Assembly (NCBI GenBank): GCA_022820545.1
Contig: JAJEFG010000021.1
Location: 1-50,840, forward strand
Reading direction: 5' to 3'
Length of the DNA: 50,840 nucleotides
Origin: Acidobacteriota bacterium
GTDB taxonomy: Bacteria; Acidobacteriota; Vicinamibacteria; Marinacidobacterales; Marinacidobacteraceae
Part shown: one piece after another, positions 25,477-34,514 of the stretch
Layout: every line of letters starts with the position of its first letter
Numbering within the stretch: the stretch's first letter is position 1
The notes under the pieces: generated by a model
What the model saw: the letters and a program-made list of their open reading frames with translations, nothing else
The model's database searches: none
Told to the model about the DNA's origin: nothing
Program-made: the position numbers and the translations under genes

Positions 25477-27321
25477 CTATCGCCGCTCGAGGGAGCGAGC
25501 TGCTCGCCCGAGTGCTCGGACCGCGTCGCGGAAGAGCTGCTGCGCGGTTCCGATGCCCTCCGGCCGGTTCGCGCGCAGCCAGAGTTCCCGGAACCGGCGG
25601 CCGAGTTCGCGCTGCCGGCCGGCAAGCGCCGTCAATTCATGGGCCAGCCGGCGGTCGTCGGGCGAGCCGCCCGGTTCCGACTGACGGAAGCGGAGCGTAG
25701 CGAGGCCGCGCTCGGCCGCGAGCACCGAGGCGTCCAGCGCGAAGCGCCACTCCTCGCCGGACAGCCCCGGGGGCAGGCCGCGAGCCTCGGTCTCGGCGGC
25801 AAGGCGGCGAAGCGCTGCAAGCGTGGCCTCCAGCGCTTCGCGCGCCGGCACGCGGGCGCTCCTCCGCAGGCGGGTCTCGAAGAACACGGTCTTGAGCGGC
25901 GAGTGGTTGAAGTGCGGGAACCCGGTGTCGTGCAGCCGGCCGAGCCGGGTGGCGAACTCTCCGGCGAACCCGGACGGATCCGCCGCGACGTGCTCGGAGA
26001 ACGCCGCGGCGAGTTCCTCCTCGGGCCGGTCCTCGTCCCCCCAGGCCGCTTCGGCGCCCGCCGCGATCGGGAAGAGCGAACCGCCGAACAGGTTGTAGTG
26101 GCCGCCGTCTCCCCAGTCGGTGACGATGAACCCCGAAGCCCCGAAGCGTTTCGCGGCGCGGGCGTGTCCCCGAATGTTGGGGAGCGAGGTGTCGAGGCGC
26201 GGAAACAGGCTCGTCCAGGACGAGGTGCCCGCCACGGTCAGGAAGTCGCGGCCCGCCTCCCGGAAGCGCCGCACCCGGTCGAAGTCGTGATCCGGCTCGT
26301 ACCACCAGTCGGCCAGCGTGATGGAGGGATCGAGGAGGTCGAGCGCTTCGGGATGGTCGGCGATGACGTCGGCCCAGATCATGGGCCGCTTCCCAAGTTC
26401 GCGGGCCATTCCCGCGACCCGGTTCACGTGTCCCGCGAAGACCGCTGCCGGCCCTTCGCGACCCGCGCGCCCGCTCGAAAGGCCCTTTCCGAGATCGACC
26501 GGTTCGTCGCAGTTGAGGTGGGCCCAACCCGAGGCGAAGTTCGGCAGGTATTCCCCGAGCATGTCCCGGAGCAAGGGGTACGTTCCCGGGGCCTCCGGCG
26601 AGACGGACCACAGACGCTCGGATTCCGCGAGGCTCCGGTAGGGGGCTTTCTCCAGGATGCGGCGGAAGTGGCCGAAGGTCTGGAGGCAGGGGACGAGTTC
26701 CACGCCGCACTCGCGGGCCGAGGCGTCGAGCCTCCGGATCTCCGCCGCCGAATATCCCCCCGAACCCGCGCCGATCTCCGGGTGCTTCTCGAACTGGAAG
26801 GTGTGCTCGGTGTAGAGGAACAGCTCGTTGTAGCGGAGGCGGGCCAGGAGTTCGAGGAGCGAGCGGATGGTCTCCGGGCGGGGCACCTTCCCGCGCGAGA
26901 TGTCGAGCAGGAATCCACGCCGGCGGAGGGAAGGGGCGTCCCGGAGGCGAACGGCGGGAACCCGGCCGTCCGGGGCGGCGAGCTGGGCCAGCGCTTCGGC
27001 GCCGTAGCGGAGTCCCGCGGGATCGCCCCGGAGTCGAGCGCCCGCTGCGTCCACCCGAAGCTCGAAGCTCTCCGGATCCGCATCGGCTTCCGCGAGGACC
27101 ACGTTCCCGAAGGGCGTCGCCGGAGCGGCGGTGACGGCGAGATCGAGCGCGGCGCGTTCGCCGAGGCGGCCGGCCAGGAATGCCGCCGCCCGCCGTTCCG
27201 CGGGGGAGCCGGAATCGAGGACGAGCTGGAATCCCCGGTCCAGTCGAAGGAAACCCGGCAGGCGCTCGACCCGGCGCGGCGAGGGCAACAGCCGCGCGAC
27301 GGGATCGTCCGGGCGGGCCAT
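25477..27321 (-). CDS. GH20-type beta-N-acetylhexosaminidase
   Basis: 614 residues. The first 110 are the alpha/beta domain common before GH20 barrels; then RRRGFLLDISRGKVPRPETI opens the TIM barrel, LRYNELFLYTEHTF follows, and HLNCDEPVDLGKG supplies the Asp-Glu catalytic pair. The C-terminal 150 residues are helical. There is no signal peptide, so it is probably cytoplasmic and would act on imported GlcNAc/GalNAc glycosides. ATG 27321 is 6 bases after a TAGAGT box and lacks a ribosome site. It diverges from rpiA with only 34 bases between start codons. Downstream it converges with the glycosyltransferase gene, the ends being 3 bases apart. Confidence 0.88.
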   Translation of the reverse strand: MARPDDPVARLLPSPRRVERLPGFLRLDRGFQLVLDSGSPAERRAAAFLAGRLGERAALDLAVTAAPATPFGNVVLAEADADPESFELRVDAAGARLRGDPAGLRYGAEALAQLAAPDGRVPAVRLRDAPSLRRRGFLLDISRGKVPRPETIRSLLELLARLRYNELFLYTEHTFQFEKHPEIGAGSGGYSAAEIRRLDASARECGVELVPCLQTFGHFRRILEKAPYRSLAESERLWSVSPEAPGTYPLLRDMLGEYLPNFASGWAHLNCDEPVDLGKGLSSGRAGREGPAAVFAGHVNRVAGMARELGKRPMIWADVIADHPEALDLLDPSITLADWWYEPDHDFDRVRRFREAGRDFLTVAGTSSWTSLFPRLDTSLPNIRGHARAAKRFGASGFIVTDWGDGGHYNLFGGSLFPIAAGAEAAWGDEDRPEEELAAAFSEHVAADPSGFAGEFATRLGRLHDTGFPHFNHSPLKTVFFETRLRRSARVPAREALEATLAALRRLAAETEARGLPPGLSGEEWRFALDASVLAAERGLATLRFRQSEPGGSPDDRRLAHELTALAGRQRELGRRFRELWLRANRPEGIGTAQQLFRDAVRALGRAARSLERR

Positions 27322-27327
27322 CCATCC

Positions 27328-27333
27328 ACTCTA
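27328..27333 (-). promoter_or_regulatory. -10 box of the GH20 gene (leaderless)
   Basis: TAGAGT on the minus strand ends 6 bases before the ATG at 27321, so transcription would start at or next to the start codon. It is part of the same GTAGAxT pattern seen before polA and ogt. Confidence 0.45.
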
Positions 27334-27355
27334 CCGTTGGTATCTTTGAGACACC

Positions 27356-28033
27356 TTGAACTCGTGGGAGATCGCCGTGCGCGCCGCCTCGTGGGCGGAA
27401 CCCGGCATGGTGATCGGGCTCGGGACCGGCCGGGCGGCGGCCGGCTTCGTGCGCGAGCTCGGGGCGCGGGTGCGCAGCGGCTTGGCGGTCCGCGGAATTC
27501 CCACTTCCCGCGCCACCGAGTCGCTGGCCCGCTCGCTGGACATCCCGTTGATCGGATTCGACGAGGTGGCCGCCGTGGACCTGGCGGTGGACGGCGCCGA
27601 CGAGGTGGACCCGGACCTCAACCTGATCAAGGGACACGGCGGCGCGCTGGTGCGGGAGCGGGTGGTGGCGGCCGCGGCTTCCCGGTTCGTGGTGCTGGTG
27701 GGTCCGGAGAAGCTCTCGCGCCGGCTCGGCGCGAAGCGGTCCGTCCCCGTGGAGGCGATCCCCTTCGCGGCGCCCCAGGTGCGAAGGGCCCTCGAACGGA
27801 TGGGGGCCGAGGCCGCGGTCCGTATCGAGTCCGACGGGAAGCCGTTCGTCACCGACAACCGGAACCTGCTCGTGAACGCCTCCTTCGGCGAAATCGCCGA
27901 TCCCGCGGCGCTGCACCGGGAGATTCTCGAAATCCCCGGAGTTCTCGATTCGGGGCTCTTCGCCGGAATGGCCGACGAGGTCCTCGTCGAGGGTCAGCAG
28001 GCGCTTTCGGCCGCGGGCGCGGCCGCTTCGTGA
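27356..28033 (+). CDS. rpiA: Ribose-5-phosphate isomerase A
   Basis: Interconverts ribulose-5-P and ribose-5-P in the pentose phosphate pathway. 225 residues; motifs GLGTGRAA (usual GLGTGST), DGADEVDPDLNLIKGHGGAL and the RERVVAAAAS helix are all present. Two usual positions differ: the Ser-Thr after GTG is Arg-Ala, and the Lys after the catalytic Glu is Arg. The start is uncertain: TTG 27356, or GTG 27377 after GGGAGATC. The stop overlaps the start of the ABC ATPase gene as GTGA. Confidence 0.92.
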   Translation: MNSWEIAVRAASWAEPGMVIGLGTGRAAAGFVRELGARVRSGLAVRGIPTSRATESLARSLDIPLIGFDEVAAVDLAVDGADEVDPDLNLIKGHGGALVRERVVAAAASRFVVLVGPEKLSRRLGAKRSVPVEAIPFAAPQVRRALERMGAEAAVRIESDGKPFVTDNRNLLVNASFGEIADPAALHREILEIPGVLDSGLFAGMADEVLVEGQQALSAAGAAAS

Positions 28034-28764
28034 ACGGCGTCGCGATCTCGTTCCGCGAGGTCACGAAGAGCTTCGACGAGAAGCTCGTTCTGGATCGGGT
28101 GTCGCTCGACGTGTCGCCCGGAGAGGTCCTGGTCCTGCTCGGCCGGAGCGGCTGCGGCAAGACGACCCTGCTCCGGCTCGTCAACCGGCTGGTGGACGCC
28201 GATGCCGGCGAGGTGTACGTCGGCGGCCGCGAAGTGGCCGACTGGGACCCCGTCGAACTCCGGCGGGGGATCGGCTACGCCATCCAGGGAGTGGGGCTGC
28301 TGCCCCACCTGAGCGTGGGCGACAACGTCTGCCTCGTGCCGCGGCTGCTCGGCTGGGACCCGGAGCGCCGCCGGGAACGCGCCGCGGAGATGCTGCGGCT
28401 CGTCGGACTCGATCCCCGGGAGCACGGAGACCGGCGTCCGGACCAGCTCTCGGGCGGACAGCGCCAGCGCGTGGGCGTGGCGCGCGCCCTGGCGGCCGAT
28501 CCGCAGGCGCTGCTCATGGACGAGCCCTTCGGCGCCGTGGACCCGATCGGGCGGCGAAGCCTCCAGGAGGAGTTCCGGTCGCTGTCCCGGGAACTCGGGA
28601 AGACGGTGCTCTTCGTGACCCACGACGTGACGGAGGCCTTCCGGCTGGCCGACCGGATCGCGGTGGTGGCCGACGGCGGCATCCGGCAGGTCGGGACTCC
28701 GCGGGAGATCTCGGACGCCCCCGCCGACGCGCTGGTGCGCGGCCTGATCGAGGGCGCCGCGTGA
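28030..28764 (+). CDS. Osmoprotectant-type ABC transporter, ATP-binding protein
   Basis: 244 residues from GTG 28030, overlapping the rpiA stop. Walker A GRSGCGKT, Q-loop region YAIQGVGLLPHL, signature LSGGQRQRV, Walker B LLMDEPFGAVDP, and the H-loop FVTHDVTEAF. This subfamily (OpuBA/OsmV/ProV-like) energises import of glycine betaine, choline or related quaternary amines. The CBS domains found in some relatives are absent. It is coupled to the permease gene by a second GTGA overlap. Confidence 0.9.
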   Translation: MNGVAISFREVTKSFDEKLVLDRVSLDVSPGEVLVLLGRSGCGKTTLLRLVNRLVDADAGEVYVGGREVADWDPVELRRGIGYAIQGVGLLPHLSVGDNVCLVPRLLGWDPERRRERAAEMLRLVGLDPREHGDRRPDQLSGGQRQRVGVARALAADPQALLMDEPFGAVDPIGRRSLQEEFRSLSRELGKTVLFVTHDVTEAFRLADRIAVVADGGIRQVGTPREISDAPADALVRGLIEGAA

Positions 28765-29411
28765 GCTTCCTCGAGTTCCTCGCCGGCCGCTGGACCGAGA
28801 TCCTCGGCCTCACGCTGGAACACGTGGTGCTGGTGGTGATCTCCACGGTCGCCGGGGTGCTGATCGCGGTGCCCCTCGGGCTGGCGATCACCCGCCTCCC
28901 CGCCCTCGGCCGCCCGGTGCTCGGATTCGCGGGGGTCATCCAGACCGTGCCCTCGCTCGCGCTGTTCGGGCTCCTCATCCCGCTGCCCTTCATCGGCGGC
29001 ATCGGCAGCCGGACCGCGATCATCGCGCTCGTCCTCTACGCGCTGCTGCCCATCCTCCGGAACACGGTGACCGGGGTGCGCCAGGTGGATCCGGCCATCC
29101 TGGACGCGGCGAACGGGATGGGCATGACCGACTGGCAGCGGCTCACGCTCGTCGAGGTCCCCCTCGCGCTGCCGTCCATCTTCTCCGGGATCCGCATCGC
29201 GACGGTGGTGGGGGTGGGCCTCGTGACCATCGCCGCCGCGGTCGGCGCCGGCGGGCTCGGATCGCTGATCTTCCGGGGCCTCGCGATGCTCGATTCCCGG
29301 CTCCTCTTCGCCGGGGCGATACCCTCGGCGATCCTCGCGCTGCTTGCGGACGGCGGGCTCGCGATGCTGGAGGCGCGGCTCGTGGCGTCCCGCGGGGCGC
29401 CCACGTCATGA
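28761..29411 (+). CDS. Osmoprotectant-type ABC transporter, permease
   Basis: 216 residues with five or six membrane helices. The coupling (EAA) loop DAANGMGMTDWQRLTLVEVP is typical of OpuBB/OsmW/OsmY permeases, as is the TVPSLALFGLLIPLPFIGGI helix. GTG 28761 overlaps the ATPase stop. Many Opu operons have two permease genes; here there is one, so the channel would be a homodimer. The product ends at the ATGA overlap with the binding-protein gene. Confidence 0.92.
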   Translation: MSFLEFLAGRWTEILGLTLEHVVLVVISTVAGVLIAVPLGLAITRLPALGRPVLGFAGVIQTVPSLALFGLLIPLPFIGGIGSRTAIIALVLYALLPILRNTVTGVRQVDPAILDAANGMGMTDWQRLTLVEVPLALPSIFSGIRIATVVGVGLVTIAAAVGAGGLGSLIFRGLAMLDSRLLFAGAIPSAILALLADGGLAMLEARLVASRGAPTS

Positions 29412-30310
29412 CCGAAGCCATGCGCCGCCGCCGGTTTCTCGCGGGGGCGCTGGCCGGGCCGGCGGCGCTCCTGACCTCCGGGCTCGGCGGCGCGGGGTGC
29501 GGCCCCGGCGGTCCTTCGGCGGTTCTCGGCGCGAAGACCTATTCCGAACAGATCATCCTCGGCGAACTGCTGGCGCGGCTGCTCCGCGCTTCGGGCCTCG
29601 CGGTGACCGAGCGGTTCCAGATGCAGACGTTCGTCCTCCACACGGCGATCGCGAACGGCGATCTCGACTGCTACATCGAGTACACCGGAACCTCCTACTC
29701 CGCGATCATGCACGAGACGTTCGTGGCGGGGCAGACCGCGGAAGAGATCTACGAGCGGGTGAAGGAGCTCTATCGCGAGCGCTTCGACCTCCGGCTCGGT
29801 CCCCCGATCGGCTTCGCGAACGACTACGTCATCGCCGTCCCGCGGGACTTCGCGAGGGAAAGGGGCGTCAGGACGATCTCCGATCTCGCCCGGATCTCGG
29901 ACTACCTCTTCGTCGCCGGCTATCCGTTCTTCGAGAGGGCCGACGGGCTCCGCGGCATGATGGAGCACTACGGCTTCGCCGCGATGCCCGAGTCCATCGA
30001 GGTCGAGGTGGACATGGTCTTCCAGGTGATGGAGGCCGGTCAGGCGGACGTGGCGGTGGGGAACTCCACCGACGGCCGGCTCGCCAAGCTGGACCTGCTC
30101 GTCCTCGAGGACGACCTCCGCTGGTTCCCTCCCTACGAGTCGGCGCTCCTCTACCGGCCGGACGCCCACCCCGCGGTTGCGGACCTGGCGGAGCGGCTCG
30201 GCGGCGCGATCAGCACCGAGACCATGCGCGCGCTCAACCGCCGGGTGGACGTGGACGGCGAACAGCCGGCCGACGTCGCCGCCGAGTTCTTCGCGACCCT
30301 GACCGGCTGA
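29408..30310 (+). CDS. Osmoprotectant-type ABC transporter, substrate-binding lipoprotein
   Basis: 300 residues. The N-terminus has a twin-arginine-like motif (MRRRRFLAGALAG) followed by a lipobox (GLGGAGC), so the protein is probably exported folded and lipid-anchored. The mature part starts with VLGAKTYSEQIILGELLARLL, the OpuAC/OsmF/YehZ pattern; CYIEYTGTSY and VGNSTDGRLAKLDLLVLEDD are also conserved. It is the last gene of the rpiA-ABC unit and is followed by a twin-hairpin repeat that may end the transcript. Confidence 0.92.
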   Translation: MTEAMRRRRFLAGALAGPAALLTSGLGGAGCGPGGPSAVLGAKTYSEQIILGELLARLLRASGLAVTERFQMQTFVLHTAIANGDLDCYIEYTGTSYSAIMHETFVAGQTAEEIYERVKELYRERFDLRLGPPIGFANDYVIAVPRDFARERGVRTISDLARISDYLFVAGYPFFERADGLRGMMEHYGFAAMPESIEVEVDMVFQVMEAGQADVAVGNSTDGRLAKLDLLVLEDDLRWFPPYESALLYRPDAHPAVADLAERLGGAISTETMRALNRRVDVDGEQPADVAAEFFATLTG

Positions 30311-30311
30311 A

Positions 30312-30362
30312 GGCTTGGAACGCCGGTCTCCAGACCGGCGCCGCGGCGCTCCGCGCCGCGCA
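30312..30362 (+). repeat. Interspersed twin-hairpin element
   Basis: GGCTTGGAACGCCGGTCTCC and onward is nearly identical to the 84-base unit at 56-105, with both hairpins. It lies directly after the ABC operon, between convergent genes. Confidence 0.85.
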
Positions 30363-30399
30363 CGACCCAACTCCACCAAGCCTTGCGGCACCCGTTGGG

Positions 30400-31077
30400 C
30401 TACCCCGCCGCGGCGCGCTCCCGCCGTAGCCGCCGCCGTCCCTCCAGCACCAGCAGCGTCAGGCCGATCCCGACGATCCCGACCGCGATGAGCGCGCTCC
30501 GCAGGACGATGCGCGCGGTGGCGGCGAACACGCTCGTCCCGTCGGTCCGGACGCGGACGTCGAGTCCCTCGCCGAGGAACCGGTCGAGCGGGCGGCCCCA
30601 GGAGAGCACGTTGCCCCGCTGGAGGCGGCCGTCGCTGTTGTGCTCCATGATCCTGCCCTCGGTGCGCACGCGGATCTCGATGTCTTCGCCGGGCCGCGGG
30701 GAAGCGGCCGGCCGCGGCACCGCGGTCATGGCGAGGTCGAAGCCGCCGTCCCCGGTCTCCCGGAGAGTGCAGTCCCGGCGGAGGAGGGGCGCGTCACACA
30801 GCGCCGTGACCGAGTCGAACCGGACCTCCGCCTCGACCTGGCCGCGCCGTCTCGCGCGGGTCCGGACCACGGTCAGCCCTTCCGCGGCAAGCTCGTTCGA
30901 GAGGGCCAGCGAGGCATCCTCGGCGCCACCGTCCGGAAGCAGGTCCGCCGAGAGACGGATGACGGAAGTGCCCGACCCGTCGAGGGCGAGCCGGTGGTGC
31001 TCTTCCCACGCCGCCGGCGCGCACCCGAGGCCGGCCACCAGGACCAGCGCGGGTCCGGCCCACCCGTAGAATCCCGG
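30400..31077 (-). CDS. Putative lipoprotein with C-terminal membrane anchor; start unclear
   Basis: The frame encodes a hydrophobic stretch with a lipobox (GPALVLVAGLGC), about 170 polar residues with a beta-rich look (RLALDGSGTSVIRLSADLL and similar), then one membrane helix (IVLRSALIAVGIVGIGLTLLVL) and a basic tail. It resembles LppM/DUF3153-type lipoproteins in layout only. No ATG, GTG or TTG lies in frame close before the signal; the frame runs on antisense to polA, so the start given is a guess. A rare start codon or a sequencing indel near 31060-31080 is possible (a GTG sits in another frame). Confidence 0.6.
   Translation of the reverse strand, partial: PGFYGWAGPALVLVAGLGCAPAAWEEHHRLALDGSGTSVIRLSADLLPDGGAEDASLALSNELAAEGLTVVRTRARRRGQVEAEVRFDSVTALCDAPLLRRDCTLRETGDGGFDLAMTAVPRPAASPRPGEDIEIRVRTEGRIMEHNSDGRLQRGNVLSWGRPLDRFLGEGLDVRVRTDGTSVFAATARIVLRSALIAVGIVGIGLTLLVLEGRRRLRRERAAAG
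31067..31072 (+). promoter_or_regulatory. -10 box of polA (near-leaderless)
   Basis: TAGAAT ends 14 bases before the polA ATG, with no Shine-Dalgarno sequence between. No clear -35 is seen 17 bases upstream. Confidence 0.5.
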
Positions 31078-31086
31078 CCACTCCCG

Positions 31087-33714
31087 ATGGCCGAAGCGAC
31101 GCTGCTGCTGGTGGACGGCAACAACCTGCTGTTCCGTTCCTTCTTCGCAATGCCCCGGCTGACCCGCTCGGACGGCCTGCCGAACGGCGCCCTGCACGGC
31201 TACGTGGCGACGCTGAGAAAGATCCTGCGCGAGGAGGCTCCCGAGTACGCCGCGGTTGCCTTCGACGCGCCGGGCCCCACCTTCCGTCACGAGACCTATC
31301 CCGAATACAAGGCGAACCGGCCGGAGATGCCTCCGGAGCTGGCGCAGCAGGTTCCGTTCACGCGGGATCTTTCGCGGGTGCTGGGAGTGACGGTTGTCGA
31401 GGTCGCCGGGGTGGAGGCGGACGATGTGATCGGAACCCTGGCCCGGGCCGGAAGCGGCAGAGGGTACCGGGTGTTGGTCGTCTCGGGCGACAAGGACCTG
31501 CTCCAGCTCGTGGACGACCGGATCCGCGTCGTGCCGCCGGCGGACACCGCCCAGCGGCTCGATCGCGCCGGCGTGGAGGCGAAGCTCAGCGTGCCTCCGG
31601 AGCGGGTGCCGGATTACCTCGGGCTCGTCGGTGACTCCGTGGACAACATTCCCGGGGTTCCGGGAATCGGTCCCAAGACCGCCGCGACCCTGATCGCTTC
31701 CTTCGGCGGGGTCGAGGAGATCCTGGCGCACACGGGGGAAATCCCCCGCAAGCGGACGGCGACCCTGCTCGACGAGCACGCGGCCTCGGCGCGGCTGTCC
31801 CGGGATCTCGCCCGGCTCCGCCTCGACGTGGACGTTCCCGAAGCGGGCGAGGGACTCCAGGGTCTCCGCTACGAGGGCCCCCAACTGGAACACGCCCGCC
31901 AGCTCCTCGAGGAGCTCGAACTCCGTACCCACGCCCGGGACCTGTCGCCGGCCCCGCCTTCACGCCTACCCGAAGTACGGACGGCCGCCGGGCCGGGAGA
32001 CGTGGGTCGCCTCCTGGACCGCGCCCGCGACGCGGGACGGCTCTCGGTGCACGCGACGTTCGGTCCCGCGCGCGGCCGGGATCCGGCGCCGCTCACCGCG
32101 CTGGGGCTCGCCTCCACCCCCGGGGAGGGACTGCTGGTGGCGGTCGGCCAGCGCGTCGGCGAGCGGGATCTGGTGGAGGCGCTCCGGCCGGCGCTCTCGG
32201 ATGGTCTGGCGCTCGTCGGGCACGAGATCCAGCCCTTCGTCCGCTGGTGGCTGGAACAGGGCGGAAACCTGCCCGCGGTGGCGCATGACTCCCAGGTGGC
32301 GGCCTGGCTCCTCAACACCACCCGGCGGGCGCAGGGGTTCGGCGACGTGCTCCGCGACTATGCCGGCCTCTCGCTGCCGGAGGCGGAAGCGCCACCGGCA
32401 AGTCTGTTCGGCGCCGCCGCGCCCGACAAGCGAATCGCGATCGCGGCGGCGTGGCAGCACCGGCTGGCCGACAAGCTGGACGGCCTCCTCGAGGCCGAGA
32501 AGCTGGCGGGCGTCTTCCGGGATATCGAAATGCCACTCCTGGCGGTGCTCGCCCGAATCGAAACGCGCGGCATCTGCCTTGACAGCGAGACCCTGCGCGA
32601 CCTCAGCAAGAAGCTCCGGACCCGGCTCGAGGAGCTGACGGCGCGGATCCACGAGCTGGCCGGGACCCCGTTCGACATCCAGAGTCCCAAGCAGCTCGGG
32701 GAGATCCTCTTCGACAAGCTGCAGCTCCCCCAGACCGCGAAGACGCAGAAGACGAAACGCGCTTCGACGCGCGCCGGCGTGCTCGAAGAGCTGGCGTCCT
32801 ACCACGAGGTGCCCCGTCTGGTGCTCGAGTACCGCGAGGTCGCCAAACTGAAGAGCACCTACGTGGACCCGCTGCCGGAACTGGTGGCGCCGGGGACGGG
32901 GAGGCTGCACACCCGGCTGCACCAGGCGGTCGCCGCCACCGGACGGCTCTCGAGTTCGGACCCCAATCTCCAGAACATTCCGGTTCGCTCCGACCTCGGC
33001 CGTCAGGTCCGGAAGGCGTTCGTCGCCGCTCCCGGGAAGCGCCTGCTGTCGGCGGACTACTCCCAGATCGAACTGCGCATCCTCGCCCACCTGAGCGGCG
33101 ACCCCGTGCTCATCGAGGCGTTCCGGTCCGGAGAAGACATCCACGCCCGGACCGCGAACGAAGTCTTCGGCGACTTCGGACTCAGCTCGGGAGAAGCGCG
33201 CCGGCGGGCCAAGATCGTGAACTTCTCGGTCATCTACGGCAAGACCGCCTTCACCCTCGCCAAGGAGATCGGCGTTTCCACGGGAGAGGCCAAGGCCTTC
33301 ATCGATGCCTACTTCGACCGCTACGCCCGGGTCCGGGACCTGATCGAATCCATCCGGGAGGAGGCGCGCACGACCGGCCGCGTCACCACGCTCTTCGGCC
33401 GCCAGCGGCACATCCCCGAGATCCGCACCACCCAGCGCGCCCGCCGCGAGGCCGCCGAGCGCATGGCGGTGAACGCCCCGATCCAGGGGACCGCCGCCGA
33501 CCTCATCAAGATCGCGATGCTCGGCGTGGACCGGGCGCTCGAGCCGACCTCGGGGGTGGTCCTGCTCCAGGTCCACGACGAACTCCTGATCGAGGTGGAG
33601 GCGGGCGAGGCGCAAGCCGTCGGGGAACGCGTCCGCCGCGAGATGGAGTCGGTCGCCGAGCTTCGCGTCCCCCTCGTCGCCGACGTCACCATCGCGGACT
33701 CCTGGGAACACTGA
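31087..33714 (+). CDS. polA: DNA polymerase I
   Basis: 875 residues. Residues 1-290 are the 5'-3' exonuclease (LLVDGNNLLFRSF, VSGDKDLLQLV, GVPGIGPKTAATLI). Residues about 300-480 are a degenerate 3'-5' exonuclease domain: the usual DxE of Exo I reads SVHATFG, and the Exo II/III Asp residues are also gone, so proofreading is absent as in Taq polymerase. The polymerase domain has motif A SADYSQIELRILAHLSGD, motif B RRRAKIVNFSVIYG and motif C LLQVHDELLIEV. It works in Okazaki-fragment processing and repair. Confidence 0.96.
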   Translation: MAEATLLLVDGNNLLFRSFFAMPRLTRSDGLPNGALHGYVATLRKILREEAPEYAAVAFDAPGPTFRHETYPEYKANRPEMPPELAQQVPFTRDLSRVLGVTVVEVAGVEADDVIGTLARAGSGRGYRVLVVSGDKDLLQLVDDRIRVVPPADTAQRLDRAGVEAKLSVPPERVPDYLGLVGDSVDNIPGVPGIGPKTAATLIASFGGVEEILAHTGEIPRKRTATLLDEHAASARLSRDLARLRLDVDVPEAGEGLQGLRYEGPQLEHARQLLEELELRTHARDLSPAPPSRLPEVRTAAGPGDVGRLLDRARDAGRLSVHATFGPARGRDPAPLTALGLASTPGEGLLVAVGQRVGERDLVEALRPALSDGLALVGHEIQPFVRWWLEQGGNLPAVAHDSQVAAWLLNTTRRAQGFGDVLRDYAGLSLPEAEAPPASLFGAAAPDKRIAIAAAWQHRLADKLDGLLEAEKLAGVFRDIEMPLLAVLARIETRGICLDSETLRDLSKKLRTRLEELTARIHELAGTPFDIQSPKQLGEILFDKLQLPQTAKTQKTKRASTRAGVLEELASYHEVPRLVLEYREVAKLKSTYVDPLPELVAPGTGRLHTRLHQAVAATGRLSSSDPNLQNIPVRSDLGRQVRKAFVAAPGKRLLSADYSQIELRILAHLSGDPVLIEAFRSGEDIHARTANEVFGDFGLSSGEARRRAKIVNFSVIYGKTAFTLAKEIGVSTGEAKAFIDAYFDRYARVRDLIESIREEARTTGRVTTLFGRQRHIPEIRTTQRARREAAERMAVNAPIQGTAADLIKIAMLGVDRALEPTSGVVLLQVHDELLIEVEAGEAQAVGERVRREMESVAELRVPLVADVTIADSWEH

Positions 33715-33735
33715 GGAGTTCGGGGTCTGTAACCG

Positions 33736-34506
33736 CTACGCGTACATCGCGCGGAGGACATCCCGGATGTCCGGCGCGCCGCGGAGGATCGCGGTTTCGG
33801 CGAAGGAGACGAAGTCCGGCGGGATTCCGTGGAGAGCTTCGGCCACCGAACCGGCGATCGCGGCCAGGGTGTCGGCGTCCCCACCCAGGGAAACCGCGTT
33901 CCGGACGGCCTGTTCGAAGTCCGCCGCCTCGAGGGCGCAGACGAGGGCCTCCGGGACCGTGCGCTGACACGTCTCGTTGTACTCGTAGGTCTCGCGGATG
34001 GCCGCGACGTCCCGGGAGAGGTCGTATCCGTAGGTCCCGGCGACCGCGGCCGCGATCGATCCGGGCGTCTCTCCCTGAAACGCCAGCCAGATCGCGTGGG
34101 TCGTGGCCCGGGCGCCCTTCATTCCCTCGGGGTGATCGTGAGTGATCTCCGTGACCCGGTCGGCGGCGTCGAGGGCGTCGGCGAGGGGCCGGTCGCGGTT
34201 CAGGAAGGCGGCCGGCGAGACCCGCATGGCCGCTCCGTTCCCGTAGCTTCCGTAGGGGACCGGCGTTTCCTCGTGGATCCACCGGCCGAAGTGGCCGCCC
34301 CAACTGCAGTCCGGATAGCGGCGGCACCAGGCCTGCATCGTGGCCGCGGGATCGCGCCCGTTGAGCAGGATGTCGGCAACGGCGGCGGTACAGACCGTGT
34401 CGTCGGTGAAGTGGCACCCGGGGCCGAAGAAGTCGAACTCCGTGGAACGGAAGTCCCCGAACTCGTACCGGGAGCCGACGAAGTCGCCAATGACCGCGCC
34501 GTACAC
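33736..34506 (-). CDS. ADP-ribosylglycohydrolase family protein
   Basis: 256 residues from GTG 34506 (MYGAVIGDFVGSRYEF), 8 bases after the CoA-transferase stop. The dinuclear-metal motifs of the DraG/ARH family are present: HFTDDTVCTAAVAD near the N-terminus and SLGGDADTLAAIAGSVAEA near the C-terminus. The family removes ADP-ribose from proteins or small molecules. It is the last gene of the minus-strand operon and converges with polA (21-base gap). No ADP-ribosyltransferase gene is visible nearby, so the substrate is open. Confidence 0.9.
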   Translation of the reverse strand: MYGAVIGDFVGSRYEFGDFRSTEFDFFGPGCHFTDDTVCTAAVADILLNGRDPAATMQAWCRRYPDCSWGGHFGRWIHEETPVPYGSYGNGAAMRVSPAAFLNRDRPLADALDAADRVTEITHDHPEGMKGARATTHAIWLAFQGETPGSIAAAVAGTYGYDLSRDVAAIRETYEYNETCQRTVPEALVCALEAADFEQAVRNAVSLGGDADTLAAIAGSVAEALHGIPPDFVSFAETAILRGAPDIRDVLRAMYA

Positions 34507-34514
34507 CCCGTACG

